A stretch of 64,000 nt of DNA from Henricia sp. BOLD:AAB3569 (GCA_037783545.1 JBBELK010000329.1:248001-312000), one strand, 5' to 3'. Shown: positions 35,641 through 46,030, numbered from the stretch's first letter. The notes: generated from the sequence alone by a model not told the origin. Made by a program: numbers and translations.

Positions 35641-36142
35641 GTCGTTGATCAGCAGCAGCAAAGATTCCTCTGCAAGCTACTGGCAAAACACTGCGAGGAA
35701 ACGTCTGTCGTGTCTTTGAAAAATTGGTAAATCTTTTTGTCTCGCGACAACAACCCAATTACTCATTGAAGTCTCATCTTTTTAGTTCTGTTCAATTTTA
35801 TGTGGCTGATCCGTCACTTGTATTCCATAATTTCCACTTGAAACAAAACTACCCCAGCCTGCAGCTGCAAGAGTGAAAATTGCCAAACAGCAGACCAGCG
35901 TCTATTTTGGGAAACGAAAGTCACATACGCTACTGAGCAAACTAGGGCCTCTTTTCCGAGCTAGATAGATTGTTCAAAATGTTTGCGGTTGCAAGAAAAT
36001 ACCCCACATCACGATGGTGGCCTATTTCTACACTAGACCACACTCGTGCAGCTCGCAACTCTCTCTAATATAGAAGTATTTGAGGGCATACAAGATATTC
36101 ACGAGCTCGGCGCACGGGTCTCTGCCTATTTACACAGTCGAG

Positions 36143-36214
36143 TCCCATATGGTCTAGTGGTTAGGATCCGGCGCTCTCACCGCCGTGGCCCGGGTTCAAT
36201 TCCCGGTGTGGGAA
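36143..36214 (+). tRNA. tRNA-Glu-CTC: tRNA-Glu (CTC), unit 59
   Basis: Consensus tRNA and spacer. Confidence 0.96.
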
Positions 36215-36716
36215 GTCGTTGATCAGCAGCAGCAAAGATTCCTCTGCAAGCTACTGGCAAAACACTGCGAGGAAACGTCTGTCGTGTCTTTGAAAAATTG
36301 GTAAATCTTTTTGTCTCGCGACAACAACCCAATTACTCATTGAAGTCTCATCTTTTTAGTTCTGTTCAATTTTATGTGGCTGATCCGTCACTTGTATTCC
36401 ATAATTTCCACTTGAAACAAAACTACCCCAGCCTGCAGCTGCAAGAGTGAAAATTGCCAAACAGCAGACCAGCGTCTATTTTGGGAAACGAAAGTCACAT
36501 ACGCTACTGAGCAAACTAGGGCCTCTTTTCCGAGCTAGATAGATTGTTCAAAATGTTTGCGGTTGCAAGAAAATACCCCACATCACGATGGTGGCCTATT
36601 TCTACACTAGACCACACTCGTGCAGCTCGCAACTCTCTCTAATATAGAAGTATTTGAGGGCATACAAGATATTCACGAGCTCGGCGCACGGGTCTCTGCC
36701 TATTTACACAGTCGAG

Positions 36717-36788
36717 TCCCATATGGTCTAGTGGTTAGGATCCGGCGCTCTCACCGCCGTGGCCCGGGTTCAATTCCCGGTGTGGGAA
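36717..36788 (+). tRNA. tRNA-Glu-CTC: tRNA-Glu (CTC), unit 60
   Basis: Consensus tRNA; CAGTAG marker. Last tRNA of the array. Confidence 0.96.
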
Positions 36789-37180
36789 GTCGTTGATCAG
36801 CAGCAGCAAAGATTCCTCTGCAAGCTACTGGCAAAACACTGCGAGGAAACGTCTGTCGTGTCTTTGAAAAATTGGTAAATCTTTTTGTCTCGCGACAACA
36901 ACCCAATTACTCATTGAAGTCTCATCTTTTTAGTTCTGTTCAATTTTATGTGGCTGATCCGTCACTTGTATTCCATAATTTCCACTTGAAACAAAACTAC
37001 CCCAGCCTGCAGCTGCAAGAGTGAAAATTGCCAAACAGTAGACCAGCGTCTATTTTGGGAAACGAAAGTCACATACGCTACTGAGCAAACTAGGGCCTCT
37101 TTTCCGAGCTAGATAGATTGTTCAAAATGTTTGCGGTTGCAAGAAAATACCCCACATCACGATGGTGGCCTATTTCTACA

Positions 37181-37276
37181 CTAGACCACACTCGTGCAGC
37201 TCGCAACTCTCTCTAATATAGAAGTATTTGAGGGCATACAAAATATTCATGACTTCTCGGCGCACGGATCTCTGCC
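37181..37276 (+). repeat. truncated, diverged 61st unit without tRNA
   Basis: The first 60 bp match the unit start. Then mismatches appear (AAATATTCATGACTTC for GATATTCACGAGC) and similarity fades after GGCGCACGGATCTCTGCC, just short of where the tRNA would begin. Being more diverged than any internal unit, it looks like an old edge that escaped homogenisation. Confidence 0.85.
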
Positions 37277-38549
37277 GTGCATATTGTGGCGGTCCGTACC
37301 AGCTTCCGTCAGGCTGGTCCGGTTGGTAGCGTGCCGCATCTGCTTTGTGGAACCCCTGCAGTGGTGGGCCGCAGCACCAGTGGTTTGTGAGACTGAGGAA
37401 TCGGAGTGAGACTGTGGAGTCGGAGTAATCGGAATCGGAGTGTGGAGTCGGAGCTCGGAATATGGGTGGAGCAACTTAAGGGCGGATCAACTTAAGGAAC
37501 TTTGCTCCCGATTTGCTATTCCTACTAGCCAAACTATATAGACTAATAATTGGTGGACGGAGGCAAGGAATCAGAAAACAGTGATCATGTCTTTAATCAT
37601 TCATCTTTATCCGCCATGTCTCTCTTTCACAATCACGAGCCCCCTAATTTAAACAATCTAACAATCGAAGGGAAAACTCTCTCTAAGAAGTCAGCGCCCG
37701 GCACGGCGGCCGGCGCCACTCAAAACTCTCGTGGTTAGCCTGAACGCCACTATATAAACTTCCAGGCCCTATAGACTGAGCACATTTCTCTTTACCATAC
37801 AACAGTGCCTAAACTTGATCGACCAATCAGACAACAGGATTCCCGACTTGTAATGTTCGAGTGACTCAATACATGTGATTAAAACATACAGTTGGTTTTG
37901 TGCTTAAAACATACAGTTGGTGCCTAGGGCTATATACATGTAATTATTGTTCCGTCACAATATTTACTTCGGTGTTAATTAAAGTGCAATGAGGAGTTTC
38001 CATTTTCCAAAGTGCCGAAAAAAAGTAGAAGTTTCCCAAATAGATTATGTAATAAAAATGGAAATTTCGAAAACTATGTGGGGTAGATTTACTTTTAAAG
38101 GGAAATTTTGTCAGCAGTATTACATTTTTTTGCAATTTTAGAGTGGAAAAAGGAGACTTCTCGTTGGCACTTTAGTTAAGCACAAGACTAGTCGACCGAA
38201 TTGACCCCCCTGGCTCCAAAATTTGATCTGCCCTATAGATAACTGAGTTAGATAACGCCGTTAAAAGAAATGGATATGAGAATTTTAAAAAAATCGTTGC
38301 CAGACTGAGAGTCCGAGAACTCATGTTATAAAAAATAAGCCTTGGCCACCTTTTACTTCATGCGTTTGGGATTTTGAGACTGCGGCTGAAAGTCTAAAAC
38401 CGCGGCTGGATTTTGTGCCGAAAACGCGGCTAGGTTCAGTTAGATGCAAACTTCACGGTAAAAATAGTAAACTAGTGACAGTGTCATTCGAAAGAGGGCA
38501 AAAGTGCGGGGAAAGAGTCGCTGCAAAAATAAAGAAGGTTAGTGAAACG
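37277..38549. other. gene-free right flank of the array
   Basis: A short degenerate repeat of TCGGAGT/ATCGGA words lies at 37387-37460. A 15-bp word (AAAACATACAGTTGG) occurs twice, at 37881 and 37906. AT-rich sequence follows. Small open frames (37550-37738 plus, 37944-38135 minus, 38415-38648 plus) show no family motif and I do not call them genes. Confidence 0.5.
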
Positions 38550-39406
38550 TACTTCCAAATACTGAAAGCCACCCAGATCAAACTGCATGGCTTTCAAGAA
38601 CAGCATTTTTTCCCCCATCAAAACCGTTGCTCAAAATGGAATCTTTAGTTTACTCATTTTACATGTTTTACAGGAAATTGCTATTTTTGGTAAAATCTGA
38701 ATCTCCACACGTTCTACATACCTCCCTGGCTGAAATTGTCTGAAAAGTGGCGTACACTCGTCCGTAAAACCCGAATCTTTCAGGAGCAATCATACCGCGT
38801 GCCTTCCCAGTTTTTTCCCAATAACAAGATGGCGGCAACTTAGCCCCGCGAGCAGTGCTTCAGAAACCTCAGCCCTGTCTTCTAATATACACCAAATCTG
38901 TGGCAAACTCACGCAAATGAAATTTGGCCCACGGTTCTGATATTTGCTCAATAGGTGCACTCACCCCAGTTTATAAATATTCCGAAGAGTACGCATCGAT
39001 CCGATGTCTAGTTTCGGTGAAATCGTGGGGACAGTTTGAGACCTTCCTTGCAATGAAATTCCCACTCTTTGACAAAAAATCAAATATGCGCATGCGCGAG
39101 GGCGGAGAGGTCAACATAATAGCGCCATCTCGCGACGGCGTCGTCACGTACCGGCTGCACAGCGGCTGTTTCATGAGAGAGCACATCGACTCTATCGCGC
39201 GGTACGTTCTACACGTACAATATGACGTACAGCGCGCGCTGCAGGCGATGCCATGCCGCCAAGCCAGACGTTTGATCATTTTTGACGAGTAAAAGAGGTA
39301 CTGTAGTCCGTAGGTAGGTAAATGCCGACTCACGTTTCGTTTTTTTTCTTCATATAGGCCTACATTGAACACGGATTTGGGTGAATTTATATATTGGAAT
39401 CAATAG
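38550..39406 (+). repeat. left arm of a large foldback (about 0.85 kb)
   Basis: This is the reverse complement of 39420-39972 joined to 40612-40893, with few mismatches and small indels such as CATATAGGCC present only here. The 13-nt spacer at 39407-39419 separates the arms. It contains the dispersed words AAATCTGTGGCAAACTCACG and GTACGCATCGATCCGATG, which recur elsewhere in this window. Confidence 0.9.
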
Positions 39407-39419
39407 GAAATTTATATTT

Positions 39420-40893
39420 CTATTGATTCCAATATATAAATTCACCCAAATCCGTGTTCAATGTGAAAAAAAAAACTGAAACGTGAGTCGGCATTTACCT
39501 ACCTACGGACTACAGTACCTCTTTTACTCGTCAAAAATGATCAAACGTCTGGCTTGGCGGCATGGCATCGCCTGCAGCGCGCGCTGTACGTGTAGAACGT
39601 ACCGCGCGATAGAGTTGATGTGCTCTCTCATGAAACAGCCGCTGTGCAGCTGGTACGTGACGACGCCGTCGCGAGATGGCGCTATTATGTTGACCTCTCC
39701 GCCCTCGCGCATGCGCATATTTGATTTTTTGTCAAAGAGTGGGAATTTCATTGCAAGGAAGGTCTCAAACTGTCCCCACGATTTTACCGAAACTAGACAT
39801 CGGATCGATGCGTACTCTTCGGAATATTTATAAAGTGGGGTGAGTGCACCTATTGAGCAAATATCAGAGCCGTGGGCCAAATTTCATTTGCGTGAGTTTG
39901 CCACAGATTTGGTGTATATTAGAAGACAGGGCTGAGGTTTCTGAAGCACTGCTCGCGGGGCTAGCGGCAACTTAGACCATGTAGACTCGGCGCAGTCGAG
40001 TCTAACTCCCCTTCCCTCCCTCCCAATTAAACAAATTGTAAAACAAAAATCAGAAAGGACTCGATGAGAACCACAGAACCTCTGGAAATTATACAATTCC
40101 ATGCCTATAGCTTTTGAGTAAGGATGCCGCCAACTTTTTTAAGCACCTGCATATAATTTCCAGAGGTTCTGTGGTTCTCATCGAGTCCTTTCTGATTTTT
40201 GTTTTACAATTTGGGTGGCAATATTTTTCGTCATCTAACGGAATTGCTAAAGAAAAAATCATACTTCATTCGTAGTTGAGACATTGGCAACCGTGTAAAC
40301 AACGCAATTGTCATACATGGACAATCATTTTGAGAGTAATTGGTCGATAATTAAACAGCTTGTAGGTTTTCTAACTAACTATCAATTTACAAAAATATAT
40401 AAACAATTCAGAGATGCAAGCCATGAGGAAATATCACATTTTTAACGTATACTCGCGTCAGTGACTGTGAATTCGCTAGGCGGAGCGCCGGCGGTACGGT
40501 ACATGCCACACAGGCAAGAGCGAATAAATGTGAACAGTGCCCCCCTTGTCTGTACCGTGCTAGTCAGTGCTGGTGGCCCAAAGATCGACTGCGCCGAGTC
40601 TACATGGTCTAAGGCGCCGCCATCTTGTTATTGGGAAAAAACTGGAAAGGCACGCGGTATGATTGCTCCTGAAAGATTCGGGTTTTACGGACGAGTGTAC
40701 GCCACTTTTCAGACAATTTCAGCCAGGGAGGTATGTAGAACGTGTGGAGATTCAGATTTTACCAAAAATAGCAATTTCCTGTAAAATGAGTAAACTAAAG
40801 ATTCCATTTTGAGCAACGGTTTTGATGGGGGAAAAAATGCTGTTCTTGAAAGCCATGCAGTTTGATCTGGGTGGCTTTCAGTATTTGGAAGTA
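39420..40893 (-). repeat. right arm of the large foldback, interrupted by an insertion
   Basis: The inverted copy of 38550-39406 reads continuously at 39420-39972, is broken by a 639-bp element, and resumes at about 40612-40893. Small differences from the left arm include a missing 9-nt stretch opposite 39219-39227. Confidence 0.88.
39973..40611. mobile_element. 639-bp inverted-repeat element inside the foldback arm
   Basis: A 27-bp perfect terminal inverted repeat lies at 39973-39999 (starting TAGACCATGTAGACTCGGCG) and 40585-40611. The left terminus itself folds (TAGACTCG...CGAGTCTA, 39982-40004). A second inverted pair of 62 bp sits inside at 40032-40093 and 40152-40213. No coding potential is evident. 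The flanks GCGGCAACT and GCGCCGCC partly mirror one another, so the true ends may extend a little beyond. Confidence 0.7.
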
Positions 40894-41030
40894 GGGCAGG
40901 GTGTCTTTTTTGGGGTTCAAGTTGTCCTACCGGTAGACCCGTGAACAAGGCTTCGGAAATCCTCAGCCCTGGAGCCGTTTCTACCCAAAATCTGTGGCAA
41001 ACTCACGCAAATTAAATTTGGGCAGTTTGT
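40709..41030 (+). repeat. dispersed repeat family, copy overlapping foldback edge
   Basis: Same order of words as 45602-45935: CAGGGAGGTATGTAGAACGTG, a run ending near CTTTCAGTATTTGGAAG, GTGAACAAGGCTTCGG, and AAATCTGTGGCAAACTCACG. It is more diverged than the two foldback arms are from one another. Confidence 0.75.
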
Positions 41031-41202
41031 GAAAGTCGGACCCTCCGGATCTTTGTTAAAAATTGATATTTAACGAACAGAAAGTAGGCCTACCATTTCC
41101 TTCCTCCATGGGCCTACCTAGTTTGACTTCTAAATATGCTTACATTTACACCTACCTTTTAAGTTTTAGTAGGCCTACCACCATGTATAGCCCTAAAAAT
41201 AG

Positions 41203-41407
41203 GGCTGTAAATTGCTCGCTTTTCAAATCTGACTTATTACAGTCGCAAATCACAGCCCTAATTGAGGTCTGTACGACAATACCAAGTCTCAAACTGCTCA
41301 AATCTGACAAAGTTCCACTACAAACATCGTCCGAAGCACATCAGACCAGTCCGGGAAACCTACAAATTTGACAACGTTGTCGAATTTGACAACAGTTGAC
41401 AAATTTG
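41203..41407 (+). repeat. dispersed repeat, uninterrupted copy (related empty site)
   Basis: About 200 bp ending in tandem AAATTTGACAAC words. Its reverse complement is found at 44087-44884, but there it is split by the foldback at 44160-44738. The intact junction here is CATCAGACCAGTCCGGGAAA. Confidence 0.85.
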
Positions 41408-42264
41408 ACAACTTGAAATTCAAGCAAAAGGCGTGCAAAATTGGTACAGTTACGCACTCTATTAAGTCAATAATATTGTTCACGATTACCTTAACTAACT
41501 TTCTGCGTAAATTCAAACTTTGCCTGTGCATTTTTACGTGACTCTCCACTTTTCACCGGCTGCTCCGCCAAACAGTTCGTGACTGTAGCGACGCCATTTT
41601 AGATTTCGTGGCACGTGACTTTGCGGTACCACGGGCATGAAATTAAAGGAGCGTGTCTAGATTTTTTGAGATTTGAACTAGATCTAACTTAACAATCATA
41701 TAAAATAATTCCAAAAGTAATATTCATGACAAGAAAAAAAAACAAATACAAAATATTAATCGGAAAACAGAATTATGTAACGACAAAGACATGAAAGCAC
41801 TTTTTGACTTGCAAAACGCAAGATGGCGTGGTGACGATATCGGTGCTGCACACATCTTCCCTTTTCTTCTATTAAAATAAGCGTAACCAAAGCGAGGCTG
41901 GCAGAAAAATAGTTTGGCCCCGTGTTAAAAATGTTCATTGTGTGCATCACTAATAATAATATGCGCGCAGCGCGATCAAGAGTCGCGCCGAACTAAATTG
42001 CATTTGGAGCGATTACATTTGGAGCGACTGTAGGTCGACCCAAATAAAATTTGGTTTCATACAGGCGGACTTCCAGGCAAACTTTCGCTGGGCGTCACTG
42101 CGCGTGACGTTCTTTAGTCGTTTTGTGCTAACAGAGGCTCCGACTATTTCACAGAGACCGCAACCTTTTTAAGCACTGCCAAACGTTTGCTAGGTTCACA
42201 GGCAACATTTGCTAAACACTATAGTGACGCTACAAGTAACAATGCCTGTTTCCAAGCACGCGCA
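41408..42264. other. gene-free AT-rich interval
   Basis: I see no RNA gene, motif-bearing frame or structured repeat here beyond scattered short words such as GGAGCGATTACATTTGGAGCG (near 42006). Confidence 0.4.
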
Positions 42265-42410
42265 TGCTTAAAGGCACAGGCTCGTCAGCAATGCGCGCCC
42301 GCCAAATGTGTGCCACGCAATACGCAGCTCCATAGCAAAGGCATGGAGCTGCGTGTTTCGAGCACGAATTTGGCGGGCGCGCATTGCTGACGAGCCTGTG
42401 CCTTTAAGCA
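42265..42410. mobile_element. 146-bp hairpin MITE
   Basis: Arms 42265-42333 and 42343-42410 are nearly perfect inverse copies around the 9-nt loop AGCAAAGGC. The arms are GC-rich (GCGCGCCCGCCAAAT) and end in TGCTTAAAGGCACAGGC. A frame on the + strand spans it but only because the hairpin lacks stops. Confidence 0.8.
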
Positions 42411-42519
42411 CGCCGCGGTCGTAAAATAGCGTTAAAGTTAGCACAACTTTTATGGTACAGTAAGCACACGTTTTTAGCTAGCCCTTATAGCAGCGCCATA
42501 AAATTGGCCCCAGGTCAGG

Positions 42520-43310
42520 TCAGGTGTGGGAGCACGTGTCGCGGCGGCACTTCACCGCATTCACCTTCTTTCCCCACCCCCTGGTCTCCTTATAGACTGC
42601 CGAAGTGAATACGTCATCTTTTGTTGGTTGCCTAGGCAATTAGCTCTACACTGAAAATCACTAAACCGTGTCCCTGTGCTTTTGCAATGGTACTTTTTTC
42701 CGACGGGCATGACGTTTAGAGCCTATTGCCGTGGCAATCACGTCACACTTCGGCAGTCTATAGCGATCGATCGGGCCTGCGTCGGGCCCATCCCCAGGTG
42801 TCCCCGCCAGCTGCGCCAACCACGACGCACGGGGTCGACCGACCTGTCGCCTCCACCCCGGCCCCTTAGGGTCGTTGGCGCATGGCACTGAGGATCCGAT
42901 TCGCCGGATCCAACGGGGAGAAGCGAACCACGTGGTGCCGTAGAGGCGCAGCTGCCGCTCTCGGATCAAGTAGGTGACCCCCTATCCGCGCCCTATCGAG
43001 CACCTCCCGGTTCGTATTTCTATCTTCACTGCAATCTCTGTTCCCTAATAGAGCTAGAGGGAGGCGATGAGATGCACAACTGAGGGGGATACGGCAGAGC
43101 CCAAGGAACTTCCAAAGGGCATCCATAGTCCATACTGACTGAGTCAAACGCCTTCTTGAAGTCAATGTACATGTAGGCTGCCATCAGCCCACGATCGAAC
43201 TCTCAATAGCGTTTGGTGGGGACTCGAAGGGCCAGGATCTACGGTAGATCTTTTTGGAGTGAACCCGGACTGCTCAGCTGCCTAGCAGCTGCTGACGCAC
43301 CCGAACCGAC
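42520..43310 (-). pseudogene. LINE (non-LTR retrotransposon) reverse transcriptase fragment
   Basis: On the minus strand, from high to low coordinates, I read SGFTPKRSTVDP (about 43270-43235), then AAYMYIDFKKAFDSV (about 43175-43135), the palm motif A that follows it in many LINE reverse transcriptases. MDALWKFLGLCRIP follows at once. After a large internal deletion the C-terminal part RERQLRLYG, RFSPLDPANRILSA, DPKGPGWRRQVGRPRASWLAQL appears (about 42965-42800), with a frameshift near 42895-42930. A further segment NAVKCRRDTCSHT reaches a stop at 42520-42522, then repeated CCTGA words typical of a 3' tail. The YxDD catalytic motif is missing with the deleted middle. A 168-bp MITE splits the C-terminal part. 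It is a dead 3' fragment; the exact clade is not decided. Confidence 0.78.
42593..42760. mobile_element. 168-bp TA-flanked MITE inserted in the LINE fragment
   Basis: Terminal inverted repeats TAGACTGCCGAAGTG (42593-42607) and CACTTCGGCAGTCTA (42746-42760) are flanked by TA on each side (42591-42592 and 42761-42762). Similarity continues inward (ACGTCA, GCCTAGGCAAT versus GCCTATTGCC). A TA target duplication and small size fit a Tc1/mariner-type nonautonomous element. It interrupts the LINE C-terminal coding segment, so it is younger. Confidence 0.8.
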
Positions 43311-44086
43311 CAACTGAAAATCACAGATTCACAAAAACGTTTGCTGCCACAATGGTGTTCGGTGCATCGTTTCACTCCAAAATTCCTCCACACTGACGGA
43401 ATAACGGAAACAACTAATCGGAAAAGTTAAATTTGGTTCATCTTTGCTGACTGTTTACGTATACTGTTTGCGTTGCCAGGGCTGCGTTCCTAAAGCCGGC
43501 CGTACAACCTTGCATTCCGACTCCGTTGCGATTGCACATACGCCAAATGTCGAGCACGCTCGAAATTATATGATTGCGTTCCGACGGATACGCACACTTA
43601 ATCGTGACTACATCGCCATCGGAACGCATAGCAAAACCCGTACATCTTGTGATGCGACTGCACAACATGCGCTATCGTGATCGAATCACGGACGAAACGC
43701 AAGGTGTACGGCCAGCTTAACACGTAAACATTCCAAACGTTTTCATCGTTCGCCAGCATGCAACAACTGGTACCCGGCTTTCCATTGACGAGTAAAAAGG
43801 TACTGTAACCAGTGGCGAACGTTGGCAACTTTTGCGTATGTGGAACGCAGCCATGTTTGCGGTACTCCTTGCGTTTGTTGAGATAATATGGAAACCTGGG
43901 CTGCGTTCCAAAAACGTTTGCCAACAATGGTACCCGGCTTTCCATAGACGTGTGCACAAAAGCACTGTAACCAGCTTGACCTGTGGAGAACGTTGGTAAC
44001 GTATGAACGCGGTAAGTATGAACGCGTGAAAAAGCTTCAGTGTGTCAATCCATCTTTATTATGTGTGCTGCATAATATAATTTGGG
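43311..44086. other. gene-free interval with a diverged duplicated segment
   Basis: The segment around 43761-43837 (GGTACCCGGCTTTCCAT, CACTGTAACCAG-like, GAACGTTGG) recurs at 43921-44000 with substitutions and a gap. Overlapping frames on both strands (43444-43680 plus, 43438-43668 minus, 43598-43957 minus) have no known motif and appear to come from open repeat sequence. Confidence 0.5.
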
Positions 44087-44884
44087 AAGTGGTCAAATTT
44101 GACAACTGTTGTCAAATTTGACAACGTTGTCAAATTTGTAGGTTTCCCGGACTGAGACCAGAGCACTTTCACATACACCATTGCAATCCTGAGAGTCGAG
44201 TGTTTCATAAAATAACGGTAACGCTTACGGAATCGTCAATTTGGCCATTTACGATGTCTGGAAACATTGGACAAAATTCGGACAACGTTGTGACCTGCAT
44301 CCCTATGGGCGACGCCATCTTAGCTGATATGCTGGACGCGTGGTGGCGCTTCTCGGTCAAGGAGCCCGGCTGTGCAATATGCATAATTCATATTGACGTC
44401 CGTGTGTTTATCCCAGCTGGCAATACGTCACTCGCACAGTTCGATAACTAGCTGCACCGCGCGTGACGTATTGCCAGCTGGGATAAACACACGCGATGTC
44501 AATATGAATTATGCATATTGCACAGTTAGCCGGGCTCCTTGACGTCTCATGATTGAGAAGCGCCAGCATATCAGCTAAGATGGCGTTGCCCATAGGGATG
44601 CAGGTCACAACGTTGTCTGAATTTTGTCCAATGTTTCCAGACATCGTAGATGGCCAAATTGACGATTCCGTAAGCATTACCGTTATTTTATGAAACACTA
44701 GACTCTCAGAATTGCAATGGTGTATGTGAAAGTGCTCTAGTCTGATGTGCTTCGGACGATATTTGTAGTGGAACTTTGTCAGATTTGAGCAGTTTGAGAC
44801 TTGGTATTGTCGTACAGACCTCAATTAGGGCTGTGATTTGCGACTGTAATAAGTCAGATTTGAAAAGCGAGCAATTTACAGCCA
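44087..44884 (-). repeat. dispersed repeat, inverted copy split by a foldback
   Basis: Reverse-complement copy of 41203-41407. The outer parts 44087-44153 (GTTGTCAAATTTG words) and 44740-44884 match, with the 579-bp foldback between. Confidence 0.85.
44160..44738. mobile_element. 579-bp foldback element
   Basis: Arms 44160-44432 and 44463-44738 are near-perfect inverted copies around a 30-nt loop. The outer 28 bp (starting AGAGCACTTTCACATACACC) are identical. It lies inside a repeat whose unsplit relative is at 41203-41407, which marks it as an insertion. No clear target-site duplication is left (GACTGAGACC on the left, AGTCTG on the right). Frames on both strands shadow each other and are not called genes. 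Confidence 0.85.
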
Positions 44885-45601
44885 TGTATTGCACCAATTT
44901 GTAATCATACACTAAATCCTGTCCACATATTTACTTCCCCACACGTCGTATAAGAGCGAGAGCAGCGTAGCGCACATAGACAGGGGACCAGTCTAGGCTT
45001 AACATAGTGTAAACAAGATCCATCCGCGTTGGTGGGACTACTTTCCTTTTGACGCGATTAGTAGCGAAGTCAAGTCCCCCCGTCTGTTCCAGATTTGTAG
45101 ATTTTACTCAAAATTCCCGCTCCACATATTCCACATACAACGATTAAGGACCGGTCCTCAATGGGGACTTTGTGGCGTCCTCGCCACGACCCTAGCGTGT
45201 CTGCCACGACCCCACTATGCATTCGGAGTCCTTATGGCGTTGTCAGGGCGATATCACATGTACGATGATTTCACGTTGCGCGATTGCACCACGTCCAGGC
45301 CTCGTGGGGCTCCGGCTGCGCCTATGGCATTCTTAGATGTATGGGGACTTCGTGGCGTCCTCGCCATGGCTCGATCTGAATTAGTGGCTTTGGCTGTGGC
45401 TATGGCTGTTGCTATTGCTGTTGCTACATGTATGGGCGGATAATGAAAATCAATTCGACCACTCATTGTGAATAACGCCCCTCTTTGTCCCACTGGTGCT
45501 TTCCCATAATTCAATGCGGCAGCCATCACTGCCATGTTTGACGACTGCACGTGCACGCGAGGTGAGTTTGACAATTTGAGAAAAATGAAGGTGTGTACGC
45601 A
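44885..45601. other. gene-free interval left of the 9.2-kb duplication
   Basis: It holds a diverged direct repeat, GGGGACTTTGTGGCGTCCTC (45161) versus GGGGACTTCGTGGCGTCCTC (45342), and a short GCTNTGGCTGTTGCTATTG-type microsatellite at 45388-45432. The latter gives a spurious Ala/Val-rich frame. Confidence 0.5.
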
Positions 45602-46030
45602 AGTTTTGAGATTATTACGGCCAGGGCGGTATGTAGAACGTGTAGAGATTTTGATTTTACCCAAAAATTGCAATTTCCCGTAAAAAGACTTGCTTAAAGA
45701 TTCTATTTTTAGCAATGAAATTAATGGGAAAAAAAAATGGTTCTATTGAAAGTATTTATAAGCCATTTAAGCATATCAGTTTAAAAAAAGCCTATACTTT
45801 CAGTATTTGGAAGTAATTGATTGTTAGATGTTAGACCTGTGAACAGGGCTTCGGAAAATCCTCAGCCCTGGAGCATGCAGTTTCTAACCCAAAATCTGTG
45901 GCAAACTCACGCAAATAAAATTTGTACCTTGGCTCTGATATTTGCTCAATAGGTGCTCTCACCCCAATGTTCAATTATTCCGAAGAGTACGCATCGATTC
46001 GATGTCTATTTTCGGTAAAATCGTGGGCAA
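45602..46030 (+). repeat. dispersed repeat family, copy at the duplication start
   Basis: Related to 40709-41030 and, further on (GCTCTGATATTTGCTCAATA, TACGCATCGATTCGATG), to the foldback arms around 38930-39030. It therefore shows a longer version of the family that links both. It lies exactly at the start of the 9234-bp duplication. Confidence 0.8.

Larger units (their letters stand above)
2667..37180 (+). repeat. head-to-tail array of 60 tRNA-Glu(CTC) units, 574 bp period
   Basis: Taking CTAGACCACACTCG as unit start, 60 complete units follow one another without a break. Lengths are 574 bp except 577 in units 7, 15, 16 and 19 (a 3-bp TAG insertion near the unit end) and 636 in unit 8 (an internal 62-bp duplication). 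The total of 34514 bp agrees with this count. Each unit has about 110 bp of leader spacer, the 72-nt tRNA, and about 390 bp of downstream spacer with no other RNA or protein gene I can recognise. Units differ by only a few linked substitutions, so the array is kept homogeneous by unequal exchange or conversion. The 34.5 kb layout resembles 5S rDNA in organisation. Internal A and B boxes of each tRNA should allow independent Pol III transcription. Confidence 0.97.

Noticed and set aside
2667-37180. CRISPR array
   Set aside because: The repeat is 574 bp with near-identical spacers, and each unit contains a complete eukaryotic tRNA gene. This is a eukaryotic tandem gene array.
37550-37738. 62-residue frame with a GTAAGATQNSRG end near a TATATAAA word
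   Set aside because: A TATA-like word lies downstream of the frame, not upstream, and there is no motif or supporting context.
45254-45715. 153-residue minus-strand frame with an Ala-Thr-Ile run
   Set aside because: The run comes from a GCTGTTGCTATT-type microsatellite, and the frame crosses the boundary of the dispersed repeat at 45602.
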